64,000 bases of DNA, from NCBI GenBank assembly GCA_965263105.1, contig CBDHGL010000003.1:1488001-1552000 (forward strand). The letters are read 5' to 3'. Below the pieces are notes generated by a model that saw only the letters and a program-made list of their open reading frames with translations, was not told where the DNA came from and did not search any database. Positions 52,553 through 61,632 of this stretch are shown piece after piece (positions within the stretch are counted from its first letter, which is position 1; each line of letters starts with the position of its first letter). Origin of the DNA: JBCCTX01 sp965263105. Its GTDB lineage: Bacteria; Bacteroidota; Bacteroidia; J057. A program made the position numbers and the translations under genes.

Positions 52553-53281
52553 ATGAAACTCAGAGCCGAAAACCTAGTCAAAAAATATAAGCAACGACCT
52601 GTTGTAAACGAAGTTTCTTTGGAGGTAAACCAAGGAGAAATTGTAGGCCTCTTAGGCCCAAATGGGGCAGGAAAGACTACTACATTCTATATGATTGTAG
52701 GGCTGATTCGGCCCAATGCAGGGAATATTTTCTTGGATGATCGAGATATTACTCCCTTGCCGATGTACAAGAGGGGGCAATTGGGCATTGGATACCTGGC
52801 TCAGGAGGCCTCAGTCTTTCGGAATTTATCAGTAGAAGACAACATCTTGGCAGTTTTGGAAATGGGAACTTCTCTCAACAAAAAAGATCGAACCGAACGG
52901 ACGGAGCAATTATTAGAAGAATTTAGCATTACCCATGTACGCAAAAGCAAAGGAAAAGTCCTTTCAGGTGGAGAAAGAAGGAGAACGGAGATTGCTCGTG
53001 CATTAGCAGTAAATCCGAAATTTATCTTATTGGACGAACCCTTTGCCGGAATCGACCCCAAGGCGGTTGAGGATATTCAATTCCTCGTTTCAGACTTGGC
53101 AAAAAGAAATATTGGGGTATTAATTACCGATCACAATGTGCATGAGACATTGAATATTACCAATAGAACTTATATATTATATGAAGGAAAGATACGGATT
53201 TCAGGAACCGCTGAAGAGATAGCGGAAAACCCAGAAGCAAAACGGCTGTATCTTGGGGAAAACTTTCAGTTAAATAGATGA
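52553..53281 (+). CDS. lptB: Lipopolysaccharide export ATPase LptB
   Basis: 242 aa. ABC ATPase with Walker A GPNGAGKTT, Q-loop region GIGYLAQEASVFRNLSVEDN, signature LSGGERRRTEIARAL, and Walker B FILLDEPFAGIDP. The residues around the Q-loop and DRDITPLPMYKRGQLG are the LptB pattern and set it apart from amino-acid transport ATPases. It powers LPS extraction from the inner membrane with LptFG, which are not in the window. It overlaps the GH3 gene by 4 bp (ATGA). Confidence 0.93.
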   Translation: MKLRAENLVKKYKQRPVVNEVSLEVNQGEIVGLLGPNGAGKTTTFYMIVGLIRPNAGNIFLDDRDITPLPMYKRGQLGIGYLAQEASVFRNLSVEDNILAVLEMGTSLNKKDRTERTEQLLEEFSITHVRKSKGKVLSGGERRRTEIARALAVNPKFILLDEPFAGIDPKAVEDIQFLVSDLAKRNIGVLITDHNVHETLNITNRTYILYEGKIRISGTAEEIAENPEAKRLYLGENFQLNR

Positions 53282-54825
53282 AGCTCGTTGTTCACAAGAT
53301 TGCTAGTTGGTTTTTAAAAAGGAGAATAGAGCAGATCGAACAATTTATGCGTTATCCCCACGAAACGCAGTTTCTCCATTTCAAAAATCTAGTAAGAAAG
53401 GCTGTTCCTACTGATTTTGGCCAGACCTACCATTTTGATGAAATTTCTTCAATTGATTCCTTTAGGGATAGAATTCCCATAAGCTCCTATGAAGATTTTT
53501 TTCCGTACATCGAAAGAGCCTTTAGGGGAGAACCCAATGTCATTTGGCCAGGAAAGGTAAACTGGTTTGCCAAATCCTCGGGGACGACCAACGATAAAAG
53601 CAAATTCATTCCCGTTTCTCAAGAAACCCTCTCTGAGTGTCATTTTCAGGCAGGGCAAGATATGTTGGGCCTTTATTTTAATGCGAATCCCCATAGTAAG
53701 TTGTTTTCTGGAAAATCTTTGTCCATTGGAGGAAGCCTAGGGGTAAATCCTGAAAATGAGGATATCCGTTTCGGGGATGTAAGTGCTGTCATAGTAGAAA
53801 ATCTCCCTATTTTCTTTGAACTCATGCGCACACCTAGTAAAGAGGTTGCGATGATGGCCGACTGGGATGAGAAACTGGAGGCTATGGCAGCCGAGATTGT
53901 GGATGTTGATGTGACCTGTATAGCGGGAGTTCCTACCTGGACATTGTTACTAATCCATCGCTTGTTGGAAATGAGAAATGTTTCCTCTCACGACTTAAGA
54001 GAAATTTGGCCAAACCTAGAACTCTATGTGCATGGAGGAGTGAGTTTTGATCCCTATCGTCCTCAGTTTAAAAAACTCATCCCCTATAAAGACATGCATT
54101 ACCTTGAGGTTTACAATGCCTCAGAAGGTTTTTTTGCCCTGCAGAACGAAATGGATAAGGATGACCTTCTGCTAATGTTGGACTACGGAATTTTTTATGA
54201 ATTTATTCCCATGGAGCACCTGGAGGAGGAGCATCCCCCTACCCATATATTGGAAGAGGTAGAACTTGGGAAAAATTATGCCATGGTCATCAGTACCAAT
54301 GGAGGACTCTGGCGTTACCTTATAGGAGATACCGTTACCTTTACTTCCAAATATCCCTTTAAGATTAAAGTAACTGGTCGAACCAAACATTATATAAACG
54401 TATTTGGTGAAGAGTTGATGGTGAGCAATGCAGAGCAAGCCCTGCAAAAAGCTTGTCTGGCTACTGGAGCAGTGGTCGATAATTACACTGTAGCCCCTAT
54501 ATTCCTGGATAGCCACCAATTGAATGGGATTAAAAAAGGAGGCCATGAATGGCTATTAGAATTCAAAACGGAACCTCATTCTATAGATGCTTTTGGCCGT
54601 GAATTGGACCAGGGCCTAAAAGAACTCAATTCGGATTATGCCGCCAAAAGGGTAGGGGATTTAGCTGTTGGTCCTCCTCATTTGCATAAGCTTCCTCAGG
54701 GCACCTTTTACAACTGGATGAAAAAAAGGGGGAAGCTTGGAGGACAAAATAAAGTGCCTCGCCTCTCTAATTCTCGGGACTATGTAGAGGATATTTTGAA
54801 GATGCTAGAAACCCAGAGCTCCTAG
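53278..54825 (+). CDS. GH3-family acyl-adenylate-forming protein
   Basis: 515 aa, full length for bacterial GH3 proteins. Seen are YDDF-like region PISSYEDFFPYIERAFRGEP, the ATP-binding WFAKSSGTTNDKSKFIPVS, LEVYNASEGFFALQ, GLWRYLIGDTVTFTS and VTGRTKHYINVFGEELM, in plant GH3 order. The plant enzymes join amino acids to acyl acids; the bacterial role is unknown. Its ATG overlaps the lptB stop (ATGA), so it is translated with lptB, which hints at an envelope function. Confidence 0.9.
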   Translation: MKLVVHKIASWFLKRRIEQIEQFMRYPHETQFLHFKNLVRKAVPTDFGQTYHFDEISSIDSFRDRIPISSYEDFFPYIERAFRGEPNVIWPGKVNWFAKSSGTTNDKSKFIPVSQETLSECHFQAGQDMLGLYFNANPHSKLFSGKSLSIGGSLGVNPENEDIRFGDVSAVIVENLPIFFELMRTPSKEVAMMADWDEKLEAMAAEIVDVDVTCIAGVPTWTLLLIHRLLEMRNVSSHDLREIWPNLELYVHGGVSFDPYRPQFKKLIPYKDMHYLEVYNASEGFFALQNEMDKDDLLLMLDYGIFYEFIPMEHLEEEHPPTHILEEVELGKNYAMVISTNGGLWRYLIGDTVTFTSKYPFKIKVTGRTKHYINVFGEELMVSNAEQALQKACLATGAVVDNYTVAPIFLDSHQLNGIKKGGHEWLLEFKTEPHSIDAFGRELDQGLKELNSDYAAKRVGDLAVGPPHLHKLPQGTFYNWMKKRGKLGGQNKVPRLSNSRDYVEDILKMLETQSS

Positions 54826-54963
54826 CCGGGAAAAATCTATTAGATATGGGACTTATTTATAGATTTGGCATCTTCCATTTTTTTGAAGGAAGGCAAAATC
54901 TGTAGATTAAGTAAACGATTCTGTTTCCAACCAATTGGATTTATATGCGTTATTAGAATGTTG

Positions 54964-54971
54964 TACGTTTG
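54964..54971 (+). promoter_or_regulatory. Candidate -7 box for the M16 protease gene
   Basis: TACGTTTG fits TAnnTTTG, 45 bp before the ATG at 55017. A TTGG about 25 bp upstream is a poor -33 match. Confidence 0.4.
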
Positions 54972-55016
54972 TGAAATAATCGAAAACCTTCTTATTATTT
55001 TTAAAAAACCTTTTTT

Positions 55017-58000
55017 ATGAACCGTTTTACGATAAAAATGGGGACTCTCTTCTTGTTTGTCATAGGCCTAATGGCTTATGTAAATGGGCAAGATCTTTCC
55101 CAAGAGATCCCCTTAGACCCTAAAGTAAGATATGGTAAGCTAGAAAATGGCCTTACTTACTACATTCGCCATAATGAAAAACCTGAAGACCGAGTTGAGC
55201 TTCGCTTAGCTGTAGATGCGGGTTCCATGCAGGAAGATGACGACCAGTTGGGCCTGGCACATTTTGCCGAGCACATGTTGTTTAATGGAACCAAAAATTT
55301 CGAAAAGAATGATATCGTTGATTTTCTTCAATCTATAGGGGTAGAATTTGGGGCTGACCTAAATGCCTATACCAGTTTTGATGAAACAGTGTATATGCTA
55401 CCTCTTCCAACCGATGATCCAGAAATTTTGAATAAAGGATTTCAAATCCTGGAGGACTGGGCCCATCAAGCTACCTTTGAAGATGAAGAAATTGACAAAG
55501 AACGAGGTGTTGTTATAGAGGAATGGAGGAGAGGACTTGGGGCGCAAGATCGAATGCGCAAAGAGATCTTCCCTGTAATTTTAAAAGATTCACGCTATAA
55601 GGATCGCCTTCCTATCGGGGATACCACTATCCTCAAGAACTTTGATTATGAAACTATACGTCGTTTTTACAAAGACTGGTATCGCCCAGATCTAATGGCG
55701 GTTGTGGTTGTGGGAGATATTGATGTAGAGGAAATGGAGGCCAAAATCAAGGCTCAATTTTCCGGAATCCCCAATGCCTCGGAAAAGCGGGAGAAAATGG
55801 ATAGTTCCGTTCCTAGTCATGATGAAACCTTATTTGTGGCTGCATCTGATAAAGAAATGCCGTTCACACAGATTCAAATCTATAATAAACAGCCTAGAAA
55901 AAGATTAAAGACTTTGGAGGACTACAGGCTCTATATTGCCCGCAGACTTTACAACCAAATGCTGGGATCTAGACTGAGTGAATTGAGCCAAAAAGCAGAT
56001 CCTCCCTTCATTAATGGCTTTTCTTCATATGGAGGCTTTATCGGGGATGTGGATTCTTATACCTCTTCTGCTTTTGTAAGCGAAACGGGTATCATTCGAG
56101 GGATTGAAACCCTATTGCTAGAAAACAAACGGGTGCTGGAACATGGTTTTCAAGCGAGTGAGCTCGAACGTGCTAAAAAGGACCTTTATAATTTCTATGA
56201 AGATGCCTTTAAAGAAAAAGATAAATCCGAGTCACGAGGAATCGTAGGGGAATATGTGTATCATTTTTTAGATGCGGTGCCCGTTCCCGGAATTGAATTT
56301 GAATTTGGCTTTGTGAAAGACCATTTGAAGGGGATTACCTTAGAAGAAATAAATGCCTTGCCAGCGGAATGGATAAGTGAGAAAAACAGGGTTATTGTGA
56401 TTAATTCTCCCGAAAAAGAGGGCTTAGAAATACCCCAAGAATCAGAAGTCTTGGCCTTGTTAGAGAAGGTGAACAATACAGAAGTTGAGCCCTACGAGGA
56501 TAAAGTCATTGAAGATCCTCTCATTGCTGAGATTCCCCAGGCAGGAAGTATAACTGCACAGAAAGAAATTCCCGAAGTAGGTGCGACAGAACTCACCTTG
56601 TCGAATGGAATTAAAGTGGTCCTAAAACCTACCGATTTCAAGGATGATGAAGTATTGCTCAGTGCCTATAGCTTTGGAGGTATTTCCTTGGTGGAAGATG
56701 ATATATATGAATCAGCCAGCTTTGCTACCCCGATCGTCCAGCGCAGTGGGGTTCGCATCTTTTCCAGCACAGATTTGGAGAAGTTACTTACCGGAAAAAC
56801 GGTCCAGGTAGGTGCCTATGTAGGAGATTTGGAAGAAGGCTTTAGTGGAAGCGCTTCCCCTGAGGATCTGGAAACCCTATTTCAATTGATTTATTTGTAT
56901 GCAACAGCTCCCAGGAAGGATGAAGAAGCTTTTGGCGCCTTTATGTCTCAGCTGAAAGCGGTATATCCCAACCTCATGTCGGATCCTAACTTTTATTTTC
57001 AGGATCAAGCAGCAAGGGTTCTTGCCCAGGATCATCCCCGTGCCAATACCTTCCCTACCATGGAAGATATCGAAAAAATTAACCTGGACGAAGCCTACAG
57101 CATCTATCAAGATCGTTTTGAGGACTTGGACGATTTTGTATTCTTTTTGGTAGGAAATTTCGAGGTAGATGCCATCAAGCCTCACATTGAAACGTATCTG
57201 GCAACTTTACCCGCAACGAACCGAGAGGAAAGCTTTAAGGATGTGGGCATTCGCCCACCTTCTGAAGGACTTACCAAGGAATTTAAAAAGGGAACAGAGG
57301 AGAAAAGTCAGGTTCAAATTACCATCCCGGGTGAATTGAACGACGAAAAGGATCGCTTCTTGATAAGAATGGTGGCTGAAGCCCTTTCTATAAAACTCAT
57401 TGAAAACCTTCGTGAAGAGATCAGTGGCGTTTACTCTACCAGAGCAAGGGCTAGTACCTCTAAGTATCCCTACTTAGGCTATTCAGTTAATGTGAGTTTT
57501 TCTTGTGCACCCGAAAATGTGGATACACTTGTTAACGCTACCCGGATCGAGATGGAGAAAATCCTCGCCAACGGCCCTACCCAGGAAGATTTGGATAAGG
57601 TAAAAGAGCAAGAAAAGAGAGACTTGGAGGAAAATATTAAGCAAAATCGCTGGTGGCTTAACTCTTTACGCTCCGTTTACTACAATAATAGAGAAATGGA
57701 GTATATCACTGAGAAAAAATTGAAGGAAAGAATTGATGGCCTTACGGTTGAAGAACTCAAACGCGTGGCCAATGATTACCTCAAGTTGGATAAGCAAATC
57801 ACCCTTATCTTGAATCCGGAAGAAGTTGCGGAAGTGGAAAAAGTAGAAGCTCCTAGTGATGTAACCGTGGAATCTGTTATCAACAAATATGTTGAAGCTA
57901 TTGGAGGGATGGATAAGCTGAACTCCGTAACTACTCTTAAGAAAGAAGGCAACATTTCTGTAATGGGAATGGATATGGGAACTTTGGAAGTGTGGAAAGG

Positions 58001-58472
58001 AGCAGATCAATACGGAGCTAAGCAGTCTACTCCTCAAGGAGATGTTAGAATTATCATTGCTGAAGGGAAAACTACCATGATTTCCCCCATGGGAAAGCAA
58101 GAGCTTCCTGAACAGGCAGCTACACCCATGAAATTTGATAAGGCGATGTTCCCGGAATTGGTTTATGAAAACTTAGGTATAACTGCAACCTTGGAAGGAG
58201 TTGAGAAAGTAGGAGAGAACGATGCGTATAAGATCGCCTTTGCCTTACCCGGTGGGGTAGTCATCAATAGGTGGTACGATGCAGAAACTGGACTATGTAC
58301 CAAGTTAACCGCTCCGGGTACTGAAGCAACTTTCAATGCCTATAAGACAGTAGACGGAATACAATTTCCTTCTGAAGCAACGATGAAAGCTCAAGGAATG
58401 GAAATGAGTGTAACTGTAGGGGATATTGAGGTTAATGGGGAAATCGATGAGGGCTTGCTGAAAGTAGAATAA
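55017..58472 (+). CDS. M16-family zinc protease with extra C-terminal domain
   Basis: 1151 aa. A signal peptide ends near VNGQ. The first M16 unit has the inverted zinc motif HFAEH (His82, Glu85, His86) and the third ligand in ERGVVIEEW (about 162). A second, inactive M16 unit occupies about 530-950. A further ~190 residues (about 963-1151; VINKYVEAIGGMDKLNSVTT onward) form a beta-rich domain like an outer-membrane lipoprotein-sorting or DUF4292 type fold, which occurs at the end of some Bacteroidota insulinase-like proteins. It should degrade peptides in the periplasm. It is a single gene with its own terminator. Confidence 0.92.
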   Translation: MNRFTIKMGTLFLFVIGLMAYVNGQDLSQEIPLDPKVRYGKLENGLTYYIRHNEKPEDRVELRLAVDAGSMQEDDDQLGLAHFAEHMLFNGTKNFEKNDIVDFLQSIGVEFGADLNAYTSFDETVYMLPLPTDDPEILNKGFQILEDWAHQATFEDEEIDKERGVVIEEWRRGLGAQDRMRKEIFPVILKDSRYKDRLPIGDTTILKNFDYETIRRFYKDWYRPDLMAVVVVGDIDVEEMEAKIKAQFSGIPNASEKREKMDSSVPSHDETLFVAASDKEMPFTQIQIYNKQPRKRLKTLEDYRLYIARRLYNQMLGSRLSELSQKADPPFINGFSSYGGFIGDVDSYTSSAFVSETGIIRGIETLLLENKRVLEHGFQASELERAKKDLYNFYEDAFKEKDKSESRGIVGEYVYHFLDAVPVPGIEFEFGFVKDHLKGITLEEINALPAEWISEKNRVIVINSPEKEGLEIPQESEVLALLEKVNNTEVEPYEDKVIEDPLIAEIPQAGSITAQKEIPEVGATELTLSNGIKVVLKPTDFKDDEVLLSAYSFGGISLVEDDIYESASFATPIVQRSGVRIFSSTDLEKLLTGKTVQVGAYVGDLEEGFSGSASPEDLETLFQLIYLYATAPRKDEEAFGAFMSQLKAVYPNLMSDPNFYFQDQAARVLAQDHPRANTFPTMEDIEKINLDEAYSIYQDRFEDLDDFVFFLVGNFEVDAIKPHIETYLATLPATNREESFKDVGIRPPSEGLTKEFKKGTEEKSQVQITIPGELNDEKDRFLIRMVAEALSIKLIENLREEISGVYSTRARASTSKYPYLGYSVNVSFSCAPENVDTLVNATRIEMEKILANGPTQEDLDKVKEQEKRDLEENIKQNRWWLNSLRSVYYNNREMEYITEKKLKERIDGLTVEELKRVANDYLKLDKQITLILNPEEVAEVEKVEAPSDVTVESVINKYVEAIGGMDKLNSVTTLKKEGNISVMGMDMGTLEVWKGADQYGAKQSTPQGDVRIIIAEGKTTMISPMGKQELPEQAATPMKFDKAMFPELVYENLGITATLEGVEKVGENDAYKIAFALPGGVVINRWYDAETGLCTKLTAPGTEATFNAYKTVDGIQFPSEATMKAQGMEMSVTVGDIEVNGEIDEGLLKVE

Positions 58473-58529
58473 ATTAAAATCCTCAATAGATATGGGATCA
58501 ATACCTAATCTATTGAACCTAGATAATTG

Positions 58530-58567
58530 AAACAGTCCGGGCATTTTATTTGCCCGGACTGTTTTCA
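58530..58567 (+). terminator. Rho-independent terminator after the M16 gene
   Basis: AAACAGTCCGGGCA and TGCCCGGACTGTTT are perfect 14-bp arms with a 7-nt loop, followed by TTT. Confidence 0.93.
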
Positions 58568-58656
58568 TATCCAATTAACAAGAATTCCGTAAATTGATCG
58601 GGCAGGTTCGTTTACCAGCGATTGTATTTTTTCCTTCAAATAATTTTCCTTCAAAT

Positions 58657-59856
58657 ATGAAGACCAAGTATTTTCTTCCCCTTCTATGCCTACTATTTCT
58701 TGTTCCGCCTTTGAAGGGACAAAATGGAGTGGAGTTTCTATCAGGGACCTGGGCTGAAATCCTGGAAGCTGCGAAGACGCAAAAGCGTTTGATATTTGTC
58801 GATGCCTATACCACTTGGTGCGGTCCCTGTAAGATGATGGACCGGAATACCTATACAGATGCCGGTGTAGGCTTATTTTTTAATGAAAATTTCATCAGCT
58901 ATAAGTTGGACATGGAGAAGGGGGAAGGCTTGGAGTTTGCCAGAAAATATGAAATTAATGCCTATCCGGCTCTCCTATTTATCAACCATGAAGGCATGGA
59001 GATCCACAGGGAGATGGGCTATAAAAGTCCCCTTGAGATGATAAGAGCTGGGCAAATTGCGAATGATCCTCAAAAAAATGGCGCCCTGTTGGAATTGGAA
59101 TTTGAAGAAGGGAATCAAGACCCTGAAAGAATGCGTGAGTATGCATTTCTATTGAAAAATAGCCAGAAAGACTACAGGGAGGCAGCTTCCCGCTATTTTG
59201 AAACAGTAGAGGATAAAGATTTGGATGAACCGAAGGCCTGGGAGGCTATAAGGGAATTTACCTTTGGACTGAATTCGCGTGAATTTCAATTCCTAATAAA
59301 GCGGAAAAAGCGCTTTGAAAGGAAATTTGGAGATAAAGAAGTTGAAGAGAAAATCCTAGATGTATTGAAGAAGCAGGCTGTCGTTTCTGCCCTTACGAGG
59401 AATGAAGGACCCTTCCTTCAAGCGCTTAGTATTGCGGATGATGCCTTCAAAGATAAGGGAAAAAACTCCGATAGACTTCGTATGACCTATGCGGTCGGAA
59501 CTAAGGATTGGGATACTTATGCTCAACAAGCTATGAGGTATTTTGACTTCTATTCGGTTAAAGATCCAGAAGAACTCCTCAGGGCTGCGGGGCACTTTTA
59601 TCAGCAAATTAATGATATATCCTTTTTAGAAACAGCCACAGACTGGGCCATCCAAGCACACCAGAATACCCCTAGCTTTCAATCTAAATTTTTACAAGCA
59701 GGACTACTCTTTAGAACGAACAAGCTCAGCGAGGCGCTGAATACAGCCTACCAGAGCAAGAATTTGGCGGAAGCAGGCAAGAACCCCGACATCGCAGCTG
59801 AATATATCGCCATGGCAGATCAATTAATTGAAGAAATTCAACATGCGGAAAAGTAG
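58657..59856 (+). CDS. Secreted thioredoxin-like protein with helical C-terminal domain
   Basis: 399 aa from ATG 58657 (MKTKYFLPLLCLLFLV); a TTG 63 bp upstream is less likely. A signal peptide ends near LKGQ. The thioredoxin fold has the redox motif WCGPCK (Cys55, Cys58) and the cis-proline in INAYPALLF. From about residue 150 on, helices with TPR-like spacing follow (AATDWAIQAHQ-like segment, SKFLQAGLLFRTNKLSEALN). It probably reduces or isomerises disulfides in the periplasm with the helical part as a docking module. No partner gene is adjacent. Confidence 0.85.
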   Translation: MKTKYFLPLLCLLFLVPPLKGQNGVEFLSGTWAEILEAAKTQKRLIFVDAYTTWCGPCKMMDRNTYTDAGVGLFFNENFISYKLDMEKGEGLEFARKYEINAYPALLFINHEGMEIHREMGYKSPLEMIRAGQIANDPQKNGALLELEFEEGNQDPERMREYAFLLKNSQKDYREAASRYFETVEDKDLDEPKAWEAIREFTFGLNSREFQFLIKRKKRFERKFGDKEVEEKILDVLKKQAVVSALTRNEGPFLQALSIADDAFKDKGKNSDRLRMTYAVGTKDWDTYAQQAMRYFDFYSVKDPEELLRAAGHFYQQINDISFLETATDWAIQAHQNTPSFQSKFLQAGLLFRTNKLSEALNTAYQSKNLAEAGKNPDIAAEYIAMADQLIEEIQHAEK

Positions 59857-59890
59857 GGAGTGGAATAGGGGGAGAATAGTCCAAGTGATG

Positions 59891-59996
59891 CAGGTGTGAG
59901 GAGAGAGGAGTGAGGTTTCTGTTTAAACTCTCACCTCATAGCTCTCACCTAAAAGCGCTAATTATTTTACCTGTGGACCATGGACTGTCAACTATA
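59891..59996. repeat. Repeat element with CTGTGGACCATGGACTGTC end
   Basis: CAGGTGTGAGGAGAGAGGAG (from 59891) pairs loosely with CTCACCTCATAGCTCTCACC (about 59929-59949), and CTGTGGACCATGGACTGTCA (from 59971) is an inverted copy of the dispersed core. It fills most of the gap between the thioredoxin gene and the gap terminator. Confidence 0.5.
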
Positions 59997-60003
59997 AACC
60001 AAT

Positions 60004-60037
60004 AAAGCCCCCTTCTCTAAAGAAAAGGAGGCTTTTT
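60004..60037 (-). terminator. Rho-independent terminator after gap (possibly bidirectional)
   Basis: AAAGCCCCCTT and AAGGAGGCTTT form a stem of about 11 bp with one mismatch; T runs lie on both sides. It is 16 bp beyond the GAPDH stop and also faces the upstream plus-strand gene. Confidence 0.8.
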
Positions 60038-60052
60038 ATTTAAGGTTGGAGC

Positions 60053-61048
60053 TTACGCTAATTTCAAAAGCAGGTCAGCCACTCTGCAGCTGTATCCCCA
60101 TTCATTGTCATACCAGCCTACTAATTTAGCCATGTTCCCATTGGCTGAAGTCATTTGGCTATCGAAAATACAAGAGTGAGGATTGCCTACGATATCAGAG
60201 GAAACCAACGGATCCGTTGAGTATTCCATGATACCCTTTAGGGGACCTTCTGCAGCAGCCTTCATTGCGGCGTTTACATCTTCGCTACTGACAGGCTTGT
60301 CAAGAATTACGGTCAGATCTGTAAGAGATCCATCAGGTACAGGAACACGAGCCGCGATCCCATTCAATTTTCCTTGTAATTCAGGTAAGACCAGTCCTAC
60401 AGCAGTAGCAGCTCCCGTGGTTGTGGGAACGATATTCACCGCAGCGGCACGTGCACGACGCAAGTCACTGTGAGGCGCATCCTGAATGCGCTGATCTGCT
60501 GTATAGGCGTGAATAGTGGTCATATATCCAGCAACGATTCCGAAAGAGTCATTGAGGACCTTGGCCATCGGAGCCAAGCAGTTAGTTGTACAAGAGGCAT
60601 TGGACAGAACCTGCATATCCGAAGTAACAATGCTGTCATTTACCCCCATTACTACCGTTGCATCTACTTCTCCTTTAGCCGGAGCCGAAATCACTACTTT
60701 TTTGGCACCAGCGGTCAAGTGCATGCCTGCTTTTTCACGGTTTCTAAATACACCTGTTGACTCTACTACAATTTCGACACCGAGATCGCCCCATCCCAAA
60801 TTCTTGGGATCGCGTTCAGCGGAAGCCAATATTCTTTTACCATTAACAGTAATCGACTCATCGTCCACTCCATCTACCGTACCGGCAAATTTTCCATGTA
60901 CAGAATCGAATTTCAACAAGTTCGCCAAGGTAGCATTGTCCGTTAAGTCATTGATTTTTACGATGTCTACATTGGGGTTGTCAATGAGGGCCCGGAATAC
61001 CAGACGACCAATTCGTCCGAATCCATTTATACCTACTTTAATTGCCAT
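60053..61048 (-). CDS. gap: Glyceraldehyde-3-phosphate dehydrogenase
   Basis: 331 aa, full length. The NAD-binding start KVGINGFGRIGRLVFRAL, the catalytic cysteine in SNASCTTNCLAP, HAYTADQRIQDAPHSDLRRA and the C-terminal VGWYDNEWGYSCRV are all present. It converts glyceraldehyde-3-phosphate to 1,3-bisphosphoglycerate in glycolysis, cytoplasmic. It is a single gene with a terminator; upstream lies a 406-bp gap containing four repeats and then tRNA-Glu. No other glycolytic gene is adjacent. Confidence 0.97.
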   Translation of the reverse strand: MAIKVGINGFGRIGRLVFRALIDNPNVDIVKINDLTDNATLANLLKFDSVHGKFAGTVDGVDDESITVNGKRILASAERDPKNLGWGDLGVEIVVESTGVFRNREKAGMHLTAGAKKVVISAPAKGEVDATVVMGVNDSIVTSDMQVLSNASCTTNCLAPMAKVLNDSFGIVAGYMTTIHAYTADQRIQDAPHSDLRRARAAAVNIVPTTTGAATAVGLVLPELQGKLNGIAARVPVPDGSLTDLTVILDKPVSSEDVNAAMKAAAEGPLKGIMEYSTDPLVSSDIVGNPHSCIFDSQMTSANGNMAKLVGWYDNEWGYSCRVADLLLKLA

Positions 61049-61206
61049 ATTTGTAATACTTTGATGTTAATTTTCAATAAACCGCGTAAATGTAGTAGTT
61101 GGTTTATAGAAAACCAATTTTCCCGGAAAGAATGCGAATAGGAGGACAATTCTTTACATTGGGGTAATAGAGGAGGGGGGAGGTCTCGTTGAGAAGGTTA
61201 TTTAGT

Positions 61207-61383
61207 TTGATGGTCCATGGTCGATAGTCTGGGTTGAAAGGGTTTGATAGTATTGTGGTCCATGGTCGACAGTTTAGGTTGTGAAGGCTAGTATGGCTCA
61301 AGAACCAACCCAAACTGTGGACTGTCGACTATCTAACCATTTAACCAACCCAAACTGTGGACCGTCGACTAGCAAACCATTTA
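61207..61383. repeat. Cluster of four TAGTCGACAGTCCACAGT-type repeats, two in each orientation
   Basis: GGTCCATGGTCGATAGTCTG (from about 61212) and GGTCCATGGTCGACAGTTTA (from about 61257) are followed by two inverted copies, AAACTGTGGACTGTCGACTA (from about 61312) and AAACTGTGGACCGTCGACTA (from about 61352). Each inverted copy is preceded by CAACCC and followed by AACCATTTAA. The cluster fills the gap between gap and tRNA-Glu and could fold into a large cruciform. Confidence 0.7.
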
Positions 61384-61454
61384 ATCCATTTTTTTTTACA
61401 AAAACTTGAATGAATGGGAAATTACTACTACTTTTGTCCCACGATTTTTACGAA

Positions 61455-61526
61455 GTCCCGTTCGTCTAGTGGTTAGGACTCCAGATTTTCATTCTGGCAA
61501 CAGGGGTTCGAGTCCCCTACGGGATG
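61455..61526 (+). tRNA. tRNA-Glu (anticodon UUC)
   Basis: 72 nt folding as a cloverleaf: acceptor GTCCCGT/ACGGGAT, a D-arm with GTCTAGTGGTTAGGAC, an anticodon stem-loop CCAGATTTTCATTCTGG with anticodon TTC, and a T-arm AGGGGTTCGAGTCCCCT. CCA is not encoded. The first base pair is G-T. A terminator follows 14 nt downstream, so it appears to be a single-gene unit. Confidence 0.96.
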
Positions 61527-61539
61527 CTTTCATAATAGA

Positions 61540-61570
61540 AATCCTCAGGTGATAGCCTGGGGATTTTTTT
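61540..61570 (+). terminator. Rho-independent terminator after tRNA-Glu
   Basis: AATCCTCAGG and CCTGGGGATT form a 10-bp stem (one G-T) with a 6-nt loop, followed by seven T residues. Confidence 0.9.
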
Positions 61571-61632
61571 ATGCCTCCTTCCCCATTTTTACTTGATTTT
61601 TTGATACCTTTCCTATTAAACCCATCGCACCT

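Noticed and set aside
60516..61064. 182-codon plus-strand frame opposite gap
   Set aside because: It is antisense to a complete GAPDH gene; its length follows from the codon use of that gene.
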